A DNA stretch of 48,424 nt from CAKSXP01 sp964609305 (GTDB lineage Bacteria; Bacillota; Clostridia; Oscillospirales; Oscillospiraceae): NCBI GenBank assembly GCA_964609305.1, contig CAZSRK010000014.1, forward strand, positions 1 to 48,424, given 5' to 3'. Shown here in pieces: positions 1 to 8,026 of the stretch (positions within the stretch are counted from its first letter, which is position 1; the number at the start of each line of letters is the position of its first letter). Made by a program: the position numbers and the translations under genes. The notes beneath the pieces were generated by a model. It ran no database searches, had not been told where the DNA came from, and saw nothing but the letters and a program-made list of their open reading frames with translations.

Positions 1-356
1 GACTGCCGTCCCATCTACCCGGAAGTGTTCAACTTGTTATTGCAATTTGCGGTTAATTTGTATTTTGAAATACAGATATTATTATCAACCCATGTTACCA
101 TGCAGTTATTCAAACCCAGTGTTTGATTAGCTTACAGATATGCCAGTCGATCTTATCATTGCACCATGGGTAGCACCTGCATTTGCCCAGATTGACAGCA
201 CAAAACCATAAAGCCATTTCGGAGGATGAGGCATTGGTGCATTGATCAAGATCACTTTATTACACCGCTTTACTGGCCGCGCCTTCAGGAAATGGCCAAC
301 TTCAAACCGACAGCATTGCGGAAATTCAAGTTTACAAGTTTAGGGGAGCGCAGAGC
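1..356. other. AT-rich leader region, possible decayed coding remnant
   Basis: No intact gene is recognised. Short open stretches in different plus-strand frames read like protein: 139-211 encodes MPVDLIIAPWVAPAFAQ and a few more residues before TAA, and the frame of the downstream permease gives AISEDEALVH before a stop at about 244. They might be the frameshifted 3' end of an older gene, but no family is recognised and chance is possible. A GGGGAG ribosome-binding site lies just before the permease ATG at 357. No convincing promoter was found. Confidence 0.25.
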
Positions 357-1142
357 ATGCAGTACTGTTTTCTTTTCTTGGTTGCAGCACTTGCCACTAC
401 TGTCGGTGCAATTACCGGCATGGGCGGCGTGATAATTAAACCTGTGCTGGATGCCACCACAGAACTGGATGCGATGACTGTCAGCATACTGTCCTCTTCC
501 ACTGTGTTTACAATGTCAGTTGTAAACATCATTCAGCACTTAAGAAAAAAGACGCCATTCCCATACCGGGTTGCGCTTCCGATTGCAGCTTGTGCTTTGA
601 TTGGGGGCAGTTTTGGTCAGCTTCTGTTAGAACACATGTTTTCTACATCCTCAGATACGCACACCGTTACGCTGATTCAAAACGTGCTTTTGTTTCTGCT
701 TCTGATTCTGACATTGCTATATACATTCAAAAAGGATAATATCCCCACATTATTTCTCAAAGGCGCCGTGCCCGCCGGGCTTACAGGCCTTGTGCTGGGT
801 CTGCTGGCATCTTTCCTTGGAATCGGAGGCGGGCCATTTAATGTAGCTGTTCTAATGCTGCTTTTTTCTGTAAATATTAAAGAAGCAGCGGTGTGTTCCA
901 TCCTTACTATTCTGTTTTCTCAGGGTGCAAAGCTGATCCATGTGCTGGTAAAGGGGGAGTTCCCGGCCATTTCGCCCGCATCACTGATCATAATGCTCTG
1001 CGGTGCAGTACTTGGAGGATGGTTAGGTACTTCACTCCAGCGACGTCTGACACCCCATAGTGTGGAACGGTGCTATTTGTGCGTACAGATATTGATGCTG
1101 GCACTGACATGCAATATTATAAATAATTTCTTGTGTTTTTAA
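357..1142 (+). CDS. TauE/SafE family sulfite/anion permease
   Basis: This 261-residue protein is almost entirely hydrophobic, with about seven or eight membrane segments, and opens with the glycine-rich MGGVIIKP-type turn after the first helix. A second such turn, LGIGGGPFNVAVL, occurs in the second half. This two-half layout is typical of the TauE/SafE family, whose members export sulfite, sulfoacetate or related anions across the cytoplasmic membrane. The start at 357 has a GGGGAG site nine bases upstream. It is followed 13 bp later by the arylsulfotransferase gene, then by a sulfatase and its maturase, so export of sulfate or sulfite released from organosulfates is the most natural guess. 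The substrate and even the direction are inferred from context only. Confidence 0.85.
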   Translation: MQYCFLFLVAALATTVGAITGMGGVIIKPVLDATTELDAMTVSILSSSTVFTMSVVNIIQHLRKKTPFPYRVALPIAACALIGGSFGQLLLEHMFSTSSDTHTVTLIQNVLLFLLLILTLLYTFKKDNIPTLFLKGAVPAGLTGLVLGLLASFLGIGGGPFNVAVLMLLFSVNIKEAAVCSILTILFSQGAKLIHVLVKGEFPAISPASLIIMLCGAVLGGWLGTSLQRRLTPHSVERCYLCVQILMLALTCNIINNFLCF

Positions 1143-1155
1143 TGGAGGGATCAAT

Positions 1156-2586
1156 ATGGGAAGGCCAAGCGTTTACCCCACAGGCGTTACAATTTATGAC
1201 CACAAGCGAACATTTAATGGCTACACACTGTTTCAGGCTCCTGATGGGGCCATGCTCATCGACATGAATGGCAGGCCCGTAAAGCTTTGGAAAGGGCTTT
1301 GCGGCTTTCCCAACAAATTGCTGCCTGGCGGTTTTGTTATGGGCCATACAGAGGATCGCAGCCCTAAATACTCATATCAGGACAGCATAGATCTCGTGCA
1401 GGTCGACTGGGATGGAAACATCGTGTGGAGATTTGAACAAAACGAATTTATTACCGATCCGGACAACAGCGGACGATGGATGGCTCGCCAGCATCACGAC
1501 TACCAGCGAACAGGTTCTACTACCGGATATTATTATCCCGGCGCATCCCCTGAGACACACAGCGGCAATACGCTGATCCTGACCCATACCAACGTCCGAA
1601 ACCCGGAAATCTCTGACAAATTACTGATTGACGACCGAGTGATTGAAGTGACATGGGAGGGAGAAATAATTTGGGATTGGAAAGTTTCCGATCATTTTAA
1701 TGAACTGGGCTTTGACGGCATGGCAAAGAATGCAATTTATCGCAGCCCCAATATGCACACTTTCGTAGATAAGGAGCCTGCTGGAGATTATATCCATATC
1801 AACTCGGTTTCTGTGCTTGGCCTCAACCGGTGGTTTGATATGGGGGATGAACGTTTTCACCCTGACAACCTGATCCTTGACAGCCGGGAAGCAAACATCA
1901 TCTTCATTATCAGCAAACAAACCGGAAGCATTGTCTGGCGTTTAAGCCCTGACTACAGTTACACGGAGCCGCTTCGGGCCATTGGGCAGATTATAGGCCA
2001 GCATCACTGCCATATGATTCCCAAAGGGCTCCCTGGAGAAGGGAACATTCTGATTTTTGACAACGGCGGTTTTGCCGGTTATGGTTCCGCGGCACCTGGC
2101 GCGCCGGATGGCTTGCGCAACGCCCGCAGGCATTATTCAAGAGTTCTGGAGCTGGATCCGGTGTCGATGGAGCTGGTTTGGAGCTTTCCCGCAATAGACG
2201 AAAAACTGAAGAAGCGGGGCGGCGAGATGGCAGAGGCCAATTTGTCCTGGTTCTACAGCTCGCTTGTCAGTTCGGCCCAACGACTTCCCAACGGCAATAC
2301 TTTGATAGATGAGGGCCTGGAAGGGCGTATTATTGAAGTAACGCCTGAGGGTGAAATCGTTTGGGAATATATACTCCCATATACACTTGCCATGCACGGG
2401 GCCGGACAGGGCGGGGGCAGGATGCTATATCGGGCATACCGCTATCCCTACGGCTGGGTCCCTCAGCTGGAAAAACCCGTCGAAACCGATATAGTTCCGC
2501 CGGACAACAGCAGTTTTCACGTTTCCGGTTCTCCTGAATTCCCAAAGGAAAACGAATATACAACAACCCTGGAGGAAGCGCCATGA
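1156..2586 (+). CDS. arylsulfate sulfotransferase (ASST family)
   Basis: This 476-residue protein resembles PAPS-independent arylsulfate sulfotransferases, which transfer the sulfuryl group from a phenolic sulfate to an acceptor phenol through a sulfated histidine. Repeated propeller-blade strands of the form G(N/E)IVW are visible (WDGNIVWRFE, WEGEIIWDW, TGSIVWRL, PEGEIVWEY). Histidines sit in family-like settings: RQHHDYQR, NMHTF, DYIHINSV and GQHHCHMIPKG. There is no signal peptide, unlike periplasmic enzymes of Gram-negative bacteria, so it probably works in the cytoplasm. The start at 1156 has a GGAGGG site six bases upstream. Its stop overlaps the sulfatase start by four bases, showing translational coupling. 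PAPS-independent ASSTs are known from gut Eubacterium. Which histidine is catalytic needs alignment. Confidence 0.85.
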   Translation: MGRPSVYPTGVTIYDHKRTFNGYTLFQAPDGAMLIDMNGRPVKLWKGLCGFPNKLLPGGFVMGHTEDRSPKYSYQDSIDLVQVDWDGNIVWRFEQNEFITDPDNSGRWMARQHHDYQRTGSTTGYYYPGASPETHSGNTLILTHTNVRNPEISDKLLIDDRVIEVTWEGEIIWDWKVSDHFNELGFDGMAKNAIYRSPNMHTFVDKEPAGDYIHINSVSVLGLNRWFDMGDERFHPDNLILDSREANIIFIISKQTGSIVWRLSPDYSYTEPLRAIGQIIGQHHCHMIPKGLPGEGNILIFDNGGFAGYGSAAPGAPDGLRNARRHYSRVLELDPVSMELVWSFPAIDEKLKKRGGEMAEANLSWFYSSLVSSAQRLPNGNTLIDEGLEGRIIEVTPEGEIVWEYILPYTLAMHGAGQGGGRMLYRAYRYPYGWVPQLEKPVETDIVPPDNSSFHVSGSPEFPKENEYTTTLEEAP

Positions 2587-4333
2587 AGCAAAAACCCAAC
2601 GTCATTTTAATGGTAGCGGACGATCTGGGCATCGGGGATCTTAGCTGCTTTAACCCGGACTCCAAATTAAACACTGAGAATCTTGACCGTATGGCATCCG
2701 AGGGGATCCGATGTACCGACGCTCATTCCACCAGCGCTCTATGCACCCCCTCCCGCTACGGCCTTCTGACAGGACGCTACAACTGGCGTTCCAGACTCAA
2801 ACAGGGAGTGCTCATGGGATATTCCAGGCATCTGATCGAGGATGGTCGGGCCACGCTTGGTACACTGTTTAAAGAGGCAGGCTATCAGACCGCATGTGTG
2901 GGGAAATGGTATCTGGGGCTTGACTGGACATTTGAATCCGTAAAAAAGCCGGAACAGTTACCTCAGGACCGGAAAGGTGACGCGCCTGTCCCGTCAGCCC
3001 CAAATGTGGACTATTCCGTCCCTGTTAAAAACGGGCCGGATGCTTTTGGCTTTGATTATAGCTATATAACACCGGGATCCCTGGATATTGCCCCCTATCT
3101 GTTTGTAGAAAACGGGAACGTAGTTCAGCCGCCTATCTCCCGCTCCAACGTAAACAGAAAATTATCAGGCGGGCCGATGGGGACAGGGCATGCTGGCCGC
3201 GGCGTGGTCTCGGATCCCGGCGACCCGCGGATTTACTCGTGGCCTGATGGAGAAATCTCGGCAGATTATGTGCATGAGCAGGTGGTGCCGGATTCTGCGG
3301 AGAGAGTATTACGGCTTATGGAGCAGTATGCAGCGAATGAGAGGCCGTTTTTCCTGTACTATCCAATACACGCTCCGCACCTCCCCTGCCTTCCTACGCC
3401 AGAGTTTGCGGGAAAATCTTCAATTGGCCCTTATGGAGACATGGCCCTTATGGAGACATGGNNNNNNNNNNNNNNNNNNNNNNNNNNNNNNNNNNNNNNN
3501 NNNNNNNNNNNNNNNNNNNNNNNNNNNNNNNNNNNNNNNNNNNNNNNNNNNNNNNNNNNNNTGCGGGAAAATCTTCAATTGGCCCTTATGGAGACATGGC
3601 CCTTATGGAGACATGGCCCTTATGGAGACATGGCCCTTATGGAGACATGGTCCTTATGGTCGACGATATTGTCGGGCGAATACTGGAAAAGCTAGAGAAA
3701 TTGGAAATTGACGGGGATACATTGTTTGTTTTTACCAGTGATAATGGAAGTGAGAACTCTTACCCTCAATTTGGGCATGAGCCAAGTTATCGATATCGCG
3801 GCCACAAATCAGACATATGGGACGGCGGACATCGCATTCCTTATATCGTCCGATGGCAGGGACATATCGCGCCGGATTCCACTACCGATCAGACTGTAAG
3901 TCTTTCGGATCTTTTTGCGACCTTTGCGGAAATACTGGATATAAGGGTCCAGAACAATGAAGCAGAGGATAGCGTTTCCAATCTGTCACTCTGGCTGGGA
4001 CAGGATTCGCCTGTTTGGAACCATACCGTCAGCTCTTCCGGAAACGGGATGTTTGCGATACGAAAAGGGAAGTGGAAATTGGATATGTGTCCCGGATATG
4101 GAGGCTTTGATGAGGGCCCCGATGTGGATAAGCTTCCGCCTGTCCAGCTTTATGATATGGAGCAGGATGTGGGAGAGACCACCAATCTGTGTAATGAACA
4201 TCCGGAAATTGTGGCGTCGTTGACAGAGCTGCTTACCAAAACTGTAATTGACGGCCGTAGTACTCCGGGCACACCGCAGAAAAACACCGGGCCGGAATGG
4301 TGGTCACAGCTCACTTGGCTCGAACAGCCGTGA
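2583..4333 (+). CDS. Cys-type sulfatase, split here by an assembly gap
   Basis: An arylsulfatase-like member of the alkaline phosphatase superfamily that hydrolyses sulfate esters. Metal ligands Asp13-Asp14 and the sulfatase signature C54-T-P-S-R58 are present; Cys54 would be converted to formylglycine. HAPHLP, the TSDNGS metal site and GHKSDIWDGGHRIP follow. The usual GKWHLG motif reads GKWYLG here, with Tyr110 (codon 2910-2912) replacing a normally catalytic His. There is no signal peptide. The 100 N plus a duplicated 55 bp put the two halves out of frame; removing those 155 bp joins them in one frame of 531 residues, a normal length for the family. A 17-bp tandem repeat lies inside the gene from residue 282. 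The 5' end overlaps the ASST stop, and a radical-SAM maturase follows 11 bp later. Confidence 0.88.
3426..3659 (+). repeat. 17-bp tandem repeat inside the sulfatase gene
   Basis: The unit GGCCCTTATGGAGACAT is seen twice before the N run (3426-3459) and four times after it (3581-3648), ending in the near-copy GGTCCTTATGG (3649-3659). The right-hand side carries the unique left flank (TGCGGGAAAATC...) as well, so it appears to span a whole array of four units. The unit is not a multiple of three: three units encode the 17-residue peptide GPYGDMALMETWPLWRH. One unit plus the near-copy reads GPYGDMVLMVDD, probably the ancestral sequence. Four units keep the frame; adding or losing one unit would shift it. 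Confidence 0.95.
3462..3561. other. 100-N gap with identical 55-bp flanks
   Basis: The 55 bases before the gap (3407-3461) are identical to the 55 bases after it (3562-3616). That is what two overlapping contig ends from a k=55 de Bruijn assembly would look like if they were scaffolded and not merged. Collapsing N plus one copy (155 bp) restores the sulfatase frame exactly. Confidence 0.9.
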
Positions 4334-4344
4334 GGTAAACTGCC

Positions 4345-5442
4345 TTGAGTATACAGAACCTCTTGATTAAACCCGTGTCTTGCGTCTGCAATATGCGATG
4401 TGGATACTGCTTTTATAAAGAGCTGGTTAGCACACGGATAAATCCCAGTCCTCCTTATATGTCAAAAGAGGTTATGGAAGCGGTAATCCGTAATGCGTTC
4501 TCTGGCGACAGCGAGCAGGTGGTCTTCGGGTTTCAGGGCGGGGAGCCAACACTGGCCGGATTGGAGTTCTATCAAACGTTTGTTTCTATGGTGGATCGGT
4601 TTTGTCCTTTTGGATGCGCTGTCTCCTATACAATCCAGACAAACGGCCTGAATCTCGACAAAGAGTGGGCAAATTTCCTGCATAAACACCACTTTTTAGT
4701 AGGTCTTTCGCTGGATGGAACAAGATCGCTGCACGATGCGAACCGGCAGGATACAGAAAGGGCCGGCACATGGGACCGTGTGGTAAATGCACTGAAACTG
4801 CTTTATAAACATCATGTGGAAACAAATATCGTCTGTGTAATTACGGAAGAGGCAGCCCACTATGCCGCGGAAGTCTACAAGACGCTAAAGGCCCTGGGAG
4901 CCGAGTACTTACAGTTTATTCCCTGCCTCGGTACACCAAACCGGGACGGAATCTCAGCAGTCAGCTATGTCTATTTTTTATGTGAGCTTTTTGATTTGTG
5001 GTTTCAGGACTGGTACAACGGCCATTACACCGGGGTAAGGCAATTTGATGATTATGTGCATCTGTTGGCTGGGAAATACCCAAGCTGCTGCACAGCCACA
5101 GGACAATGTGGTGAGTATCTGGTGGTAGAATCGGATGGAAGCGTATATCCCTGCGATTTTTATGCTACGGACGAGTTTTATTTAGGAAACCTGGCAGAGC
5201 AGCCCATTTCAGATATTATTTCATCCTCAAAAGCATTAACCGCCATCCGTAAGCTGCGGGAGCTTCCAAGACAATGCTCTGATTGCAGATGGTTCAACTT
5301 GTGCCAGGGTGGATGCCATCGGCTGCATCAGGATTACAACTTACAGGATTACTGTAACGCACAGCATATATTCTTTTCCCATGCTGTGCAGAGATTACAG
5401 GCAATTGCTGCGCTGGAACAAGCGGTAGAGCGGCTCATCTAA
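4345..5442 (+). CDS. anaerobic sulfatase-maturating enzyme (radical SAM, SPASM)
   Basis: This 365-residue radical-SAM enzyme would oxidise the sulfatase active-site Cys to formylglycine without oxygen. The SAM cluster motif CNMRCGYC lies near residues 15-22, followed by FGFQGGEPTL, the usual GGEP glycine motif. The C-terminal SPASM region carries the expected cysteines: CGEYLVVESDGSVYPCDFY, then CSDCRWFNLCQGGCHR, then a YC near the end; these hold two auxiliary iron-sulfur clusters. Length fits the anSME family. The best start is a TTG at 4345, with a GAGGT ribosome-binding site overlapping the sulfatase stop at 4331-4336. Position directly after a Cys-type sulfatase makes that protein its obvious substrate. 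Confidence 0.93.
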   Translation: MSIQNLLIKPVSCVCNMRCGYCFYKELVSTRINPSPPYMSKEVMEAVIRNAFSGDSEQVVFGFQGGEPTLAGLEFYQTFVSMVDRFCPFGCAVSYTIQTNGLNLDKEWANFLHKHHFLVGLSLDGTRSLHDANRQDTERAGTWDRVVNALKLLYKHHVETNIVCVITEEAAHYAAEVYKTLKALGAEYLQFIPCLGTPNRDGISAVSYVYFLCELFDLWFQDWYNGHYTGVRQFDDYVHLLAGKYPSCCTATGQCGEYLVVESDGSVYPCDFYATDEFYLGNLAEQPISDIISSSKALTAIRKLRELPRQCSDCRWFNLCQGGCHRLHQDYNLQDYCNAQHIFFSHAVQRLQAIAALEQAVERLI

Positions 5443-5509
5443 AACATATTGTGATTCTAGGCCGGTATCCATATAGCTTGAGAAAGGCGGGCTTATCAGA
5501 GCCAGGCCG

Positions 5510-5538
5510 TTGAAATCCCCGCGCGTTTTTCATATAAT
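5510..5538 (+). promoter_or_regulatory. sigma-A-type promoter for the GNAT gene
   Basis: TTGAAA (5510-5515) and TATAAT (5533-5538) are separated by 17 bp. Transcription would start near 5545, almost on the GAGGTG ribosome-binding site, giving an unusually short leader. Confidence 0.65.
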
Positions 5539-5556
5539 AGCCCTGAGGTGAGCTCC

Positions 5557-6003
5557 ATGACTATACGGGAAATCAGACCGGAAGAAACCAGTAAGCTTCT
5601 GCCATGTATCGTCGCTCTTGCTGAATATCATAACCGCATTTCCACAAACTTCAAGGGCCAATATCCCCGCAGGCCGGGCGAAGCCGTTCTGGAGTCTTTT
5701 GAGAAAGATTTAAAGGACGGTGTATCCCATATAGTCGTGCTTGAAGATAACGGAGTTATTGTGGGCTTTTGCAAGATAGACATAGTACAAAACTCCGGAA
5801 AGCTGGACTATCTGATAATTTTGCCGGAATACAGGGGAAGCGGATGTGGCGCCGGTTTGATGGATTGGGCCATGGCCGCTTTTCATGCAAACGGCATCCG
5901 GCATATCGAAGTCAAAGTCGTCGACGGAAACGACGCCATACGGTTTTACGAAAAATACGGATTTAAGATAAATGCCCATCTACTCTGGTATGCCGGTGAT
6001 TAG
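5557..6003 (+). CDS. GNAT family N-acetyltransferase
   Basis: A 148-residue single-domain acetyltransferase that would transfer acetyl from acetyl-CoA to an amine. The acetyl-CoA loop is visible as ILPEYRGSGCGAGLMDWA, close to the family R/Q-x-x-G-x-G/A pattern, followed by the IEVKVVDGNDAIRFYEKYGFK strand-helix that marks the GNAT C-terminus. The substrate cannot be told. The ATG at 5557 is preferred over an in-frame GTG at 5548 because GAGGTGA lies six bases before it. It has its own promoter and a terminator right after its stop, so it is probably a single-gene unit and not part of the sulfatase operon. Confidence 0.88.
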   Translation: MTIREIRPEETSKLLPCIVALAEYHNRISTNFKGQYPRRPGEAVLESFEKDLKDGVSHIVVLEDNGVIVGFCKIDIVQNSGKLDYLIILPEYRGSGCGAGLMDWAMAAFHANGIRHIEVKVVDGNDAIRFYEKYGFKINAHLLWYAGD

Positions 6004-6032
6004 CTGCCCCACACTGCCGGGGCAGTCTTTCT
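6004..6032 (+). terminator. Rho-independent terminator after the GNAT gene
   Basis: A CTGCCCC (6004-6010) and GGGGCAG (6019-6025) stem with an eight-base loop is followed by TCTTTCTT. It lies immediately after the stop codon and closes the plus-strand cluster. Confidence 0.6.
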
Positions 6033-6136
6033 TATATGCTCTCCGCTGCCGTTTTTTAAACAAAGCCTGTTCCTGCTTTTTCGATTGTCTTGTAAGGGAT
6101 GGCCTCATTCGCCCAACGGTAACTCAAATTATCTGC

Positions 6137-7435
6137 CTACTTTTTCAAATTTCCTGTTGCCGGATTGTCAAGCAGCCGGCCGTCCTCAGCAAATCGCGAC
6201 CCATGGCACGGACAGTCCCATGTGTGTTCATCTGGGTTCCACTTCAGCGCACAGCCCATATGCGGACACCTCTTTGCAGCAGGCATAAGCAAACTGACAG
6301 CGGCCTCAAATATGTTGACAGCCAGTTGGGGCCTCAGTATAGTCCTGGAAGGAGAAAAAACGTCTGTATATGCGCTTTCCTTTCCTCTGATGATGTCACA
6401 AAGGAGCATTGCCGACACCATTGACGACGTCATACCCCATTTGTTGAATCCGGTTGCGACATATAGATCGTCTGTTCCGGCAGAATAGGCGCCAATATAG
6501 GGAACGCCGTCGAGAGACATGCAATCCTGTGCAGCCCAGCGGTACTTTTCCACTGCTTCGGGGTAGTACCGCCGGGCGAATTCCCTCAGCTCCTGCCAGC
6601 TTCCGCCGCTTTTGCCGGTACGATGGTCGCCACCGCCTATGAGCAGCAGGTCTCCATAGTTTCGAAAGGACATACCCTTTGGTGCCTCGTCCACATATAT
6701 ACCATCCACATCGGGTGCATTCTCAAGGGCGATGACGTAGGAGCGGTGCTGATACAGCTTAACGAAATAGCTCCCGTGCTTGTTTAGAAAGGAAAAGTGC
6801 GTTGCCACAATGATTTTCTTTGCCGTGATCTTCCCCCTGGAAGTAAGGGCGGTTGTGCCCACAAGCTCTCTCACCGCCGTGTGCTCATATATATTCAGTC
6901 CCCTGGACAGGGCAGAGATGAGCTTCAGCGGGTGGAACTGCGCCTGCTTCGGATAACGCACCGCATCAGCCACAGAAAATGGCAGGGGCAGTTGAGAGAT
7001 GAATTCCGCCTGTTTCCCCAGCCTTTCAAGCGCCGCGATTTCACGCTCTATTTTCCGGGAGTCATCCAGAGAGTACACATACGAGTCCTTTTCTTCAAAG
7101 TCACAGTCTATACGCCTGCACAGCCCGCGGTACAGGTTCAGCGCCTGCTCATTGACGTCAAGATACCGCTTTGCCTGCTCTAATCCAAATTTACGGATCA
7201 GCTTATCGTAGATCAGCCCATGTTGACAGGTTATTTTAGCCGTAGTGTTTCTGGTGATCCCTCCGCATACGACATCTGCCTCCACAAGCGCATATTGCAC
7301 GCCCGCGTTATGAAGCATATAGGCGCATAAAATCCCCGCCATACCTCCGCCTATAATCAATACATCCGTCTTAATATCCTGATCCAGAGGTTCAAAGGAT
7401 ATACGCTGTGATGTCTGTTCCCACAATGAGTTCAT
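6137..7435 (-). CDS. FAD-dependent oxidoreductase with C-terminal Rieske domain
   Basis: This 432-residue protein has an N-terminal dinucleotide-binding motif, DVLIIGGGMAGILCAYML, typical of the DAO-type FAD oxidoreductases. The body ends with GTDDLYVATGFNKWGMT, the second FAD contact of this family. The last 60 or so residues are a Rieske [2Fe-2S] domain: CPH, a 15-residue spacer, then CPCH. The combination matches the family that includes B. subtilis YhfW, whose substrate is unknown. The start at 7435 has GGAGGG five bases upstream; an upstream in-frame TTG at 7486 has no good site. It converges with the GNAT gene and appears to be transcribed alone. Confidence 0.9.
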   Translation of the reverse strand: MNSLWEQTSQRISFEPLDQDIKTDVLIIGGGMAGILCAYMLHNAGVQYALVEADVVCGGITRNTTAKITCQHGLIYDKLIRKFGLEQAKRYLDVNEQALNLYRGLCRRIDCDFEEKDSYVYSLDDSRKIEREIAALERLGKQAEFISQLPLPFSVADAVRYPKQAQFHPLKLISALSRGLNIYEHTAVRELVGTTALTSRGKITAKKIIVATHFSFLNKHGSYFVKLYQHRSYVIALENAPDVDGIYVDEAPKGMSFRNYGDLLLIGGGDHRTGKSGGSWQELREFARRYYPEAVEKYRWAAQDCMSLDGVPYIGAYSAGTDDLYVATGFNKWGMTSSMVSAMLLCDIIRGKESAYTDVFSPSRTILRPQLAVNIFEAAVSLLMPAAKRCPHMGCALKWNPDEHTWDCPCHGSRFAEDGRLLDNPATGNLKK

Positions 7436-7487
7436 AACGGCCCTCCATGAATTTTGCTTTGAGATTATTGTTTTTAAAATAGCCAAA

Positions 7488-7643
7488 TCTATTCCTGGAA
7501 CAGGGAGTGATCTGTGATAATTCGCAGGTCAGCAGACTCAGATTTTTATGAATATACAAGCGGATTCTTACTTGCCGCGGACTGCAAAGCCGGAACCTGC
7601 GTTTTTCGCCTGTCCCGGCCTTTTAGTCTGGCCTGCGCGGGGT
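7488..7643. other. intergenic region with no recognised element
   Basis: About 150 bp between the Rieske-oxidoreductase start and the acpP terminator. I see no gene, tRNA or clear promoter here. Confidence 0.5.
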
Positions 7644-7697
7644 AAAAAACAAAAACAGCCCGGGGAGGGCATCCTGGCGGATGCCTTCCCAGAGCTG
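7644..7697 (-). terminator. Rho-independent terminator of the acpP end
   Basis: On the minus strand a long imperfect stem (CAGCTCTGGGAAGGCATCC paired with GGATGCCCTCCCCGGGCTG) is followed by TTTTTGTTTTTT. It lies about 65 bp after the acpP stop and closes the rpmH-to-acpP block. Confidence 0.85.
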
Positions 7698-7762
7698 TGT
7701 TGAGCTGAATTGTTAGCCCATACGCGCGGCTGTATGCCGCGGGCGCTCCGGCTACCGGAGGG

Positions 7763-7987
7763 TCATATCCTGTTTTCGAGGAATTCCACGACCTGGCGCA
7801 CGGTGAACAGATCCTTTGCGTCTTCGTCGCTGATAAAAATGCCGTACTCTTCCTCCATGGACATTATAAGCTCGACAACATCGAGCGAATCGGCGCCGAG
7901 ATCCTCGATGATATTGGTCTCCATCGTTATCTCGCTCTCGTCGATCTCCATCTGCCGTGCAAGGAGCTTGCGAATCTTCTCGAACAT
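7763..7987 (-). CDS. acpP: acyl carrier protein
   Basis: A 74-residue acidic four-helix protein that carries growing acyl chains on a 4'-phosphopantetheine arm in fatty acid synthesis. The attachment serine is Ser34 in the family motif LGADSLDVVELIM. Length and composition match AcpP of type II synthesis. It lies about 40 bp downstream of jag and upstream of a strong terminator; no fatty acid genes accompany it here, so this may be the housekeeping ACP or a dedicated second copy. Confidence 0.93.
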   Translation of the reverse strand: MFEKIRKLLARQMEIDESEITMETNIIEDLGADSLDVVELIMSMEEEYGIFISDEDAKDLFTVRQVVEFLENRI

Positions 7988-8026
7988 AGTTTTTCCTTTC
8001 CCCGTAAGCTGATGCCTAGCCCCTAC

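Noticed and set aside
226..432. Plus-strand frame of 68 residues before the TauE-like gene
   Set aside because: It overlaps the permease start in another frame and its composition resembles no protein; the permease frame has the better ribosome-binding site.
3407..3700. Sulfatase as a true frameshifted pseudogene
   Set aside because: The frame is restored exactly when the N run and the duplicated 55 bp are removed, so the break is better explained by assembly.
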